64,000 nt of DNA from NCBI GenBank assembly GCA_016842085.1, contig JAEVEX010000023.1, positions 45,839-109,838 on the forward strand. The letters run 5' to 3'. The notes under the pieces were generated by a model. That model was not told the DNA's origin and did not search any database. It saw only the letters and a program-made list of their open reading frames with translations. Shown piece after piece: positions 58,758 through 64,000 of the stretch; position 1 is the stretch's first letter, and each line of letters opens with the position of its first letter. The position numbers and the translations under genes are program-made. The DNA is from Candidatus Thermoflexus tengchongensis (lineage in GTDB: Bacteria > Chloroflexota > Anaerolineae > Thermoflexales > Thermoflexaceae).

Positions 58758-59423
58758 ATGGGTGTCTCATGGATGCATCGCATCGCATGGATCCTGGGAG
58801 CGTTCACCCTGGTGATTCTGGGGGCGATGGTGGGTCAGATGACCTGGGATCATGCCACGGCTGAGCCCACGCCTGCGATGTCGACGGCTGTGGCCTCTGA
58901 TCCTGATCCGGGGCTCGAAACGTTGCTTCGGGAGCGAGAGCAGGCTTATCGCCGGATGATTGCCGAAGCGAACGCCCAACTGGAACAGGCCTACCGACAA
59001 ATCCAGGAGCTTTCAGCTCAACTTTCGGATCAGCGCCCCGCAGATCCCTCCCCAGCTCCTTCAGCTTCCGGGGTGTCCGCTGAGCCTGAAGTCTCGATCT
59101 CCCCGGCTCGGGCCATCTGGATCGCCATGAACGCCGCGCCAGGATCCGCTCTGATGAAGGAGCCCGAACTGGTGCTCTTCGAAGGGACTCTCGCTTATGA
59201 GGTCACCCTGGACCAGGGTCTTCTGTATATCGATGCGAACACCGGGCGCATTCTTTACAACGGCATTCCACCTGTGATTCAGATTGTCGAGCCCGGTCCC
59301 TCCCAACCGGTCGTCCAGACGGGACCCTCTGCGGACGGAGGGCGTAAAGAAGAAGAGCGTAAGGTTAAGAAAGAGGAACACAGAGAAGATAAAGAGAAAG
59401 AAGAGCATGGAGATGATGACTGA
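58758..59423 (+). CDS. Membrane-anchored PepSY-domain protein
   Basis: This is a 221-residue protein. One N-terminal membrane helix ('IAWILGAFTLVILGAMVGQM') is followed by a coiled-coil-like stretch ('LLREREQAYRRMIAEANAQLEQAYRQIQELSAQL'). A PepSY-like domain follows ('SISPARAIWIAMNAAPGSALMKEPELVLFEGTLAYEVTLDQGLLYIDANTGRILY'), and the tail is highly charged Lys/Glu/Asp. It starts three bases after the DUF5667 gene. PepSY domains often accompany reductases and peptidases at the cell surface. The charged tail resembles that of the DUF5666 lipoprotein. Confidence 0.85.
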   Translation: MGVSWMHRIAWILGAFTLVILGAMVGQMTWDHATAEPTPAMSTAVASDPDPGLETLLREREQAYRRMIAEANAQLEQAYRQIQELSAQLSDQRPADPSPAPSASGVSAEPEVSISPARAIWIAMNAAPGSALMKEPELVLFEGTLAYEVTLDQGLLYIDANTGRILYNGIPPVIQIVEPGPSQPVVQTGPSADGGRKEEERKVKKEEHREDKEKEEHGDDD

Positions 59424-59485
59424 GCGCGGTGAATGAGCGACATATGCCTGTATGCTGAAAAAATCCCTCTCCTGGAGGAGCTGGG

Positions 59486-59875
59486 ATGCGGGGAAAGGTC
59501 CATCGTGAGCGAAATGCCAGCGGGATGAAGGCAGTGCTGACCAGCGGGGCCCTGGCTGCCCTCCTCGGGCTGTGGGTGATGTTCGCAGCTCCAGAACAGC
59601 CTGCGGAGGAAACCGCGGAGGCGTCCCCAGAGCCGCTGCCACCGACGCCTGCTCTGGAGCTGGAGCCGTTGCCTACTCTTGTTCCAGCTCCGGATCGGAA
59701 CAGTAGCGGAACTCCGCGGGCTGTCCGCTCCTCAAAAGCTCCACCTCGTCAGCGCGTTTCTTCCCCGCCGGCTCTCAGATCCGTTCAGGCCCCACCACCT
59801 CCGGCACCTCGGGTGCTCCGGGTCCCCGCGCCGTCGAATTCCCGGCCTGCTGCCGTCACCCAATCCTCCCGTTGA
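59486..59875 (+). CDS. Small membrane-anchored Pro-rich protein
   Basis: This 129-residue protein is of unknown function. It has a basic start, one hydrophobic segment ('AVLTSGALAALLGLWVMFAAP') and a long Pro/Ala/Ser-rich tail with many Arg residues at the end. No domain is recognised. A GGAGGAG site before the ATG and the position between PepSY and ApbE genes support a real gene. It may be a spacer or anchor of the redox module. Confidence 0.65.
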   Translation: MRGKVHRERNASGMKAVLTSGALAALLGLWVMFAAPEQPAEETAEASPEPLPPTPALELEPLPTLVPAPDRNSSGTPRAVRSSKAPPRQRVSSPPALRSVQAPPPPAPRVLRVPAPSNSRPAAVTQSSR

Positions 59876-59944
59876 TGAGAATATTCGGTCGGGTGCTGGG
59901 ATCAGGAGCGTCAATTTTTTCGATCCGTCTGGGGGGAGACAACG

Positions 59945-60901
59945 ATGTTTTCAATCTCTTTTCGGGCGATGGGTTGTCAGATGAAAGCAATGGTGGATTC
60001 TGAATCCATCCACGCCGCCGCGGCGCTCCAGGAGGTCCCTCGCTGGTTTGCGTCCTGGGAGCGTCGCCTGAGCCGGTTTCGGGAGGATAGCGAGCTCCAG
60101 CGCCTGAATAACAGGACGGGGGACTGGGTTCAGGTCAGCCCTACGATGTGGAGGGTCCTTCGGGCTGCCCTCCTGGCCGCCCAGCTGAGCGAGGGCCTGG
60201 TGGTTCCCACGGTTCTTCCAGCGCTTGAGGCTGCCGGCTATGATCGCTCTTTCGAGCGGGTGTGCCAGGAGGGACCGGGGCACTCCCGGGTAGAGGAGCT
60301 TCAGAGCGGGACCTGGACCTTCATCCGGCTGGATCCAGCGCGACGGGCAGTGATGCTTCCGAATGGGACGCGGCTGGATCTGGGGGGGATTGTGAAAGGA
60401 TGGGCGGCCGATCAGACGGTGAAGCGGTTAAAGCCCTATGGGCCTGCTCTGGTGGACGCCGGCGGGGATATCGCAGTGAGCGGGCCCATGACCAATGGGG
60501 AGCCATGGCCCATCGGTGTAGCGGACCCACGCCTGGCATCTAAGAAGAGATGGGGAGACCCTCCCCTCCTGGGAATTCTCCGGATCGCTCGAGGCGGTGT
60601 GGCAACTTCAGGCCGGGATGTCCGTCGATGGCGGCGAGGGGCAGAGGAATACCATCATCTGATCGACCCGCGGACCGGTCGTCCGGCCCGCACGGATGTG
60701 CTTGCCGTCACCGTGGTAGCCCCGACGGCTTATGAGGCTGAGGTCGCAGCTAAAGTGGTTTTTATCCTGGGCAGTCAGGAGGGGCTGGAATGGCTGGAGA
60801 AGCGCCCGGACTTCGCCGGGCTGGTTGTCCGATATGATGGGGAGCTCATGTGGAGCTCACGCTGGTTCATGGAGTGGGCAGGATCCCGATCATCCTCATA
60901 G
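59945..60901 (+). CDS. apbE: FAD:protein FMN transferase
   Basis: This 318-residue ApbE enzyme attaches FMN to Thr or Ser of exported redox proteins. It has 'FRAMGCQMKAMV', 'WERRLSRFREDSELQRLNNR', 'NGTRLDLGGIVKGWAADQTVKRL', 'ALVDAGGDIAVSG', 'GVATSGRDVRRW', 'YHHLIDPRTGRPA' and the Asp/Thr-rich metal site 'VTVVAPTAYEAEVAAKVVFILG'. There is no signal peptide, so it may act inside or rely on another route. It lies directly before a ferric-reductase-like gene. No clear FMN_bind target is seen in the window. Confidence 0.95.
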   Translation: MFSISFRAMGCQMKAMVDSESIHAAAALQEVPRWFASWERRLSRFREDSELQRLNNRTGDWVQVSPTMWRVLRAALLAAQLSEGLVVPTVLPALEAAGYDRSFERVCQEGPGHSRVEELQSGTWTFIRLDPARRAVMLPNGTRLDLGGIVKGWAADQTVKRLKPYGPALVDAGGDIAVSGPMTNGEPWPIGVADPRLASKKRWGDPPLLGILRIARGGVATSGRDVRRWRRGAEEYHHLIDPRTGRPARTDVLAVTVVAPTAYEAEVAAKVVFILGSQEGLEWLEKRPDFAGLVVRYDGELMWSSRWFMEWAGSRSSS

Positions 60902-60916
60902 ATTCAGGGGGAGAAG

Positions 60917-61690
60917 ATGGAACCTCGTGAGCTGGATCAGCTCGATCAGACATTGATGGCTCTCTCCACGATGGTGGAGCTGCTGTTTTCCGGCATTATA
61001 GGAGCCCTGCTGGCCATCCTGGTGCTGCCGGTCTGGCTGCCGGCTCTGGCGGGATCTCTGCAGGGCCCCACACCGAAAGCTTACTGGTATCTCTCCCGAG
61101 CCAGCGGGCTGGTGGCTTATGGCCTGCTCTGGCTCTCCATGCTCATGGGCCTGATGATTACCGGCCGCATCGCCCGCCTCTGGCCAGGAGGGCCAGCGGC
61201 TTTCGATCTCCATCAGCACACCGCACTGCTGAGCCTGGCGCTTTCTACGTTTCACGCATTGATTCTGCTGGGTGATCGCTATATTTCGTTCACGCTGATG
61301 CGGATTCTGATCCCCTTTTCCAGCGCGGATTATCGACCGATCTGGGTCGGATTTGGGCAGATCGGATTGTATCTGCTGGCTCTGGTGGGATTGTCTTTCT
61401 ATGTGCGGCGGAAGATCGGCCATAAGACGTGGCGGCGGATTCATTATCTGAGTTTTGTAGTCTTCCTGGTGGTTACTGTTCACGGGCTGATGAGCGGGAC
61501 CGATGCGACGAAAGCGGGCGTGCGCCTGATGTATCAGGCGGCTGGGGGAAGTGTGCTGGGGCTCCTGATCTACCGGATCCTCGCGATCTCAGTGTTTCCA
61601 GGGCTCCGCAAGTGGACTTCTGCTTTCTCGAGGGGGAAGCGGGCAGAGCCAGCTGGCCCGCCTCGTGTCCCACATCCAGCGGGGCAATAA
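60917..61690 (+). CDS. Ferric reductase-like transmembrane protein (MsrQ-like)
   Basis: This is a 257-residue protein of about six helices. The haem-binding pattern of the family is visible in 'DLHQHTALLSLALSTFHALILL' and 'WRRIHYLSFVVFLVVTVHGLMSGTD', which give paired His residues on two helices. It begins 16 bases after apbE and should pass electrons across the membrane by two haems. No flavin or NADH domain is attached, so it depends on partner proteins, perhaps an ApbE-flavinylated one. Confidence 0.88.
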   Translation: MEPRELDQLDQTLMALSTMVELLFSGIIGALLAILVLPVWLPALAGSLQGPTPKAYWYLSRASGLVAYGLLWLSMLMGLMITGRIARLWPGGPAAFDLHQHTALLSLALSTFHALILLGDRYISFTLMRILIPFSSADYRPIWVGFGQIGLYLLALVGLSFYVRRKIGHKTWRRIHYLSFVVFLVVTVHGLMSGTDATKAGVRLMYQAAGGSVLGLLIYRILAISVFPGLRKWTSAFSRGKRAEPAGPPRVPHPAGQ

Positions 61691-61721
61691 GCAGGGCAAT
61701 AGGTCACAGATGGGAAAGGAT

Positions 61722-61759
61722 TGAAGGGCTGGGTCGCTGCCTGACGGTCCAGCCCTTCA
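61722..61759. terminator. Hairpin between converging genes
   Basis: TGAAGGGCTGG and CCAGCCCTTCA form a perfect 11-base stem with a 16-base loop between the reductase gene and the DNA ligase gene. It suits a bidirectional terminator, though no T-run is present. Confidence 0.55.
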
Positions 61760-61820
61760 GATCCGACCGGGATTGCACATTTCACCTCCCCCGGCTTCGT
61801 CCGGCGGGCTGGATCGCGGA

Positions 61821-63563
61821 TCACCCTGTGAGCTGCACCCGTTTCTGCATCTGGAACATCGAAAGAATCTCTTTCACGGTGGTGGCGTCTTCCGGCCCTT
61901 TGTCCTCGCGGATCCACCCCACGACCCGGGGGAAGCGAAGGGCATAGCCGGGTTCCTCGTCGGTTTTCCCGCATGTATGAACCGGCGAGCGGGTGATCTC
62001 ATCAGCCAGGACAGTTACCACATACCTGGGCTCCACCCACACATCAGGCTCGAGGACCGATTCTACCCGGGCCGGTCGGTGTTCCGTCCGGATCTGATCC
62101 AGCAGCTCCCGGATCCGCACCCACTCCTCCTCCGTCAGTCCGCTGCCGATCTTGGCCACTGTCTTAAAGGTATCCGAGTCGGGATCATAGACGGCGCCCA
62201 GGAGTGCCCCGATGCCGAACTTCGCCCGCATGCCGCGGCCCCGGAAGTAGCCCACAATAACGACATCGATGGTGTCGCTCAGCTCGCCTTTGTAGGAGCG
62301 CTTCAGCTTGATCCAGTGGAAACCGCGCGCGCCGGCCTGATAGGGGGCATCCAGGCGTTTGGCTACAATACCCTCCATGCCGCGTTCGATCGCCTCGTCG
62401 AAGAACTGCTGGATCACGCGAGGGTCATCGGTGACGATCCGATCGACGAGGCGGATGCGGCCGTCCGGTCGGATCATTTGGGATAGCGCCTCGAAGCGGA
62501 CAGCGTAGGGCTGTGGGGTGTAATCATGGCCGTCGGCATAGAGGAGATCAAAGGCGAAGAGGACCAGGGGGTATTCTCGCATCATTTCCTCGACGCCGTG
62601 CTTGCGCTTTCGCTGGACGGTGACCTGGAAAGGATAGATCTCACCGGTTTCCTCATTGACCGCTACGGCTTCCCCTTCCAGGATGGCCTCCCGGGCCGCG
62701 ATCTGCTGACGGACGGCCTCGATCAGCTCGGGGAACATGGGGGTGGTTCGCTCCAGATTACGGGAGAAGATCTCCACATGGTCGCCAGCCTTGTGGATCT
62801 GGCAGCGGAAGCCGTCGAGCTTGACCTCGACCGCGCATCGGCCCAGTTTCTCCACGATTTCCTCGGCGCTGGGGAGGCGCTCCGCCAGGGCCGGGCGGAT
62901 GGGGTTCCCCACCCGAATGCGGAACGCACGGATCCCCTCGATGCCCTGCTCGAAGAGGGTTCGGGCCACCAATCCCAGATCCGAGCACAGGTTATATGCG
63001 CGCTCCAGGTCCGGCCGCAGGCTCCGATCGCCGACGACCGCTTTGGAAAGGGCGTCCAGGATGGTGGGATCCCCCACCCCGAGCCGCAGGCGTCCCAGGA
63101 CGAAGCGGGCGATGTAGCGGGCTTCCTTTGGAGAGGATCGCTGGAAAAGATCGGCGAGCATCTGGATCTTGCGTTCGACGCTTCCCTCGCCGGTCGTTTC
63201 GGCGATCCGCAGGAGAGCGTCATAGACTTCCTGCACGCTCATCCTGGCCGGGTGGGTTTTCCGTTGTTGAAGCAATTCTTCGGCCACCAGGCCGGGATCG
63301 CCGCGCTCTTTGTTCAGCCGGGTGACTTCTGCCTCACTGGCGCCAGCGGCGCGGGCGATCGCCCGGAGGATCAATTTCTCGGCCATGCCGATCTCGATCC
63401 CGCGGAAGGGCGGGAGCAGCTGTTCCTGACAGAAGTAAACGACCTTGTCGATCTCCTCCCATTCACACGCCCGGAACAGTTCGCTGAGGATATCGAACAT
63501 TTCCAGGCGCTTCGTGGTTGCTTCGAGCCGCTCAAAGTAATCCACCAGCTGGGCGAACCGCAT
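61821..63563 (-). CDS. ATP-dependent DNA ligase, archaeal type
   Basis: This is a 580-residue ligase with the N-terminal DNA-binding domain ('FAQLVDYFERLEATTKRLEM...RFVLGRLRLGVGDPTILDAL'), the adenylation domain with the active-site Lys in 'VEVKLDGFRCQIH' (about residue 248), 'LEGEAVAVNEETGEIYPFQ', 'VLFAFDLLYADGHD', 'EGIVAKRLDAPYQAG' and 'HWIKLKRSY', and the OB domain. The three-domain form and length match replicative ligases of Archaea, unlike the NAD-dependent LigA of bacteria or the short LigD. It may work in repair beside LigA. Transfer from Archaea is possible. Confidence 0.95.
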   Translation of the reverse strand: MRFAQLVDYFERLEATTKRLEMFDILSELFRACEWEEIDKVVYFCQEQLLPPFRGIEIGMAEKLILRAIARAAGASEAEVTRLNKERGDPGLVAEELLQQRKTHPARMSVQEVYDALLRIAETTGEGSVERKIQMLADLFQRSSPKEARYIARFVLGRLRLGVGDPTILDALSKAVVGDRSLRPDLERAYNLCSDLGLVARTLFEQGIEGIRAFRIRVGNPIRPALAERLPSAEEIVEKLGRCAVEVKLDGFRCQIHKAGDHVEIFSRNLERTTPMFPELIEAVRQQIAAREAILEGEAVAVNEETGEIYPFQVTVQRKRKHGVEEMMREYPLVLFAFDLLYADGHDYTPQPYAVRFEALSQMIRPDGRIRLVDRIVTDDPRVIQQFFDEAIERGMEGIVAKRLDAPYQAGARGFHWIKLKRSYKGELSDTIDVVIVGYFRGRGMRAKFGIGALLGAVYDPDSDTFKTVAKIGSGLTEEEWVRIRELLDQIRTEHRPARVESVLEPDVWVEPRYVVTVLADEITRSPVHTCGKTDEEPGYALRFPRVVGWIREDKGPEDATTVKEILSMFQMQKRVQLTG

Positions 63564-63695
63564 AGATCGCTCCTCTGGGGAAGATAGGTCTCCGATTCAG
63601 AATTTGAACTTAACCGCATCAGCCCTATGTATTATTGTATAGGAGTTCGGTTATGCCGTGAGGCCTTCTCCCGTTACCCCATGGAGCGTGGAGAA

Positions 63696-63878
63696 ATGAT
63701 GAATGTCCGGCGATCCCGCCGCGTAGTCGTGACGGGGGCTTTCGGGTTTTCGGGGCGCTTCATCGCCCGGCGCCTTCTGGCCCGTGGGGATGAGGTGATC
63801 ACGCTCACCAACCACCCGGAGCGTGATCCCTTCGGAGGACGCGTGCGGGCGTTTCCTCTTCTTTTTGAAGATGGGTAG
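63696..63878 (+). pseudogene. NAD(P)-binding epimerase-like gene cut off by an insertion
   Basis: The 60-residue frame reads 'RRVVVTGAFGFSGRFIARRLLARGDEVITLTNHPERDPFGGRVRAFPLLFEDG', a complete first Rossmann unit (TGAxGFSG) of an extended SDR/NmrA-type protein. It then stops at a TAG that belongs to the left end of the insertion sequence. The rest of the gene must lie beyond the window, if it survives. The ATG at 63696 has GGAG at the right distance. Confidence 0.8.
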
Positions 63879-63879
63879 T

Positions 63880-63931
63880 CTCCCTCAATCGTGTTGATAT
63901 ATAATCTACCGCATCAAGACGGTTGAGGGAG
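63880..63931 (+). promoter_or_regulatory. RBS-hiding hairpin at the left end of an insertion sequence
   Basis: CTCCCTCAATCGTGTTGAT pairs with the later ATCAAGACGGTTGAGGGAG in a stem of 19 positions with one mismatch and one wobble. The right arm contains the ribosome-binding site (GAGGGAG) of the transposase. In transcripts that enter from outside the element, this stem would hide the site and stop translation, a known defence of insertion sequences such as IS10 and IS50. Confidence 0.7.
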
Positions 63932-63935
63932 CAAA

Positions 63936-64000
63936 ATGGAACACACACGATTAGTTTCGCCCGGTTCCTTCTGCTGGAACCCAGATTGTCCGGATTACGG
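63936..64000 (+). CDS. Transposase-like gene, start only
   Basis: Only 21 residues are in the window: 'MEHTRLVSPGSFCWNPDCPDYG'. The CWNPDC pair of Cys residues looks like the start of a zinc-binding N-terminus found in several transposase groups. The hairpin upstream and the cut gene to the left support an insertion sequence. The family cannot be named from this fragment. Confidence 0.55.
   Translation, partial: MEHTRLVSPGSFCWNPDCPDY

Overview
The window is 64 kb of GC-rich bacterial DNA, dense in genes. It most resembles a thermophilic member of the Chloroflexota (Thermoflexia or Anaerolineae-like). This placement is inferred from the gene families and not from a marker gene. The clues are lipoproteins with long Pro/Thr linkers after the lipobox, ECF sigma factors paired with DUF5667 proteins, a Roadblock plus Ras-like GTPase cluster, an archaeal-type ATP-dependent DNA ligase, and short dispersed palindromes. 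No rRNA, tRNA, CRISPR array or phage region was seen.

Left part (1-26.5 kb). A DUF433/DUF5615 toxin-antitoxin pair lies between two copies of a 62-bp direct repeat, followed by an orphan PIN gene. Next comes a tightly overlapped 12-kb minus-strand operon (1636-13623). It holds an IclR regulator, an acyl-CoA dehydrogenase, a class III aminotransferase, a CaiB/BaiF CoA-transferase, a second short acyl-CoA dehydrogenase-like protein, a C45-type N-terminal nucleophile amidohydrolase and a complete oligopeptide ABC importer. I could not match this set to a described pathway, and it is my best candidate for a new catabolic system. A DUF11 lipoprotein follows, then a MarR-controlled operon with a heterodimeric ABC exporter and an MFS exporter, a decayed transposase, an RHH/PIN toxin-antitoxin pair, and the glyoxylate-shunt genes for isocitrate lyase and malate synthase, which are separated by an IS110-family element.

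Middle part (26.5-52.9 kb). A NarL-type response regulator sits beside a truncated histidine kinase. A four-gene Roadblock/small GTPase cluster follows, then a PQQ-type sugar dehydrogenase lipoprotein, an OmpR-type two-component system, a secreted alpha/beta hydrolase, a ferritin, and an ECF sigma factor with a DUF5667 partner. A 12.5-kb plus-strand block (39094-51619) combines a DeoR regulator, a BtpA/SgcQ protein, one ABC ATPase, a sugar-phosphate isomerase-like TIM barrel, two complete sets of binding protein plus permeases, an FGGY kinase and an SDR dehydrogenase. This looks like uptake and catabolism of a polyol or sugar (phosphate). A DUF4010 membrane protein closes the region.

Right part (53-64 kb). 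ThiD and ThiE are present, with a clear TPP riboswitch upstream of thiE. An orphan DUF433 gene and a six-repeat DUF5666 lipoprotein follow. A second ECF sigma/DUF5667 unit is then followed by a PepSY protein, a small anchored protein, ApbE and a ferric-reductase-like membrane protein, which may form an extracytoplasmic redox module. An ATP-dependent DNA ligase comes next. At the right edge an NAD-binding gene is cut off by the left end of an insertion sequence, whose ribosome-binding site is buried in a strong hairpin.

Start codons were chosen by ribosome-binding site and operon overlap, and they often differ from the ORF track, which also accepts GTG and TTG. All functions come from reading the protein sequences. 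No database search was run.
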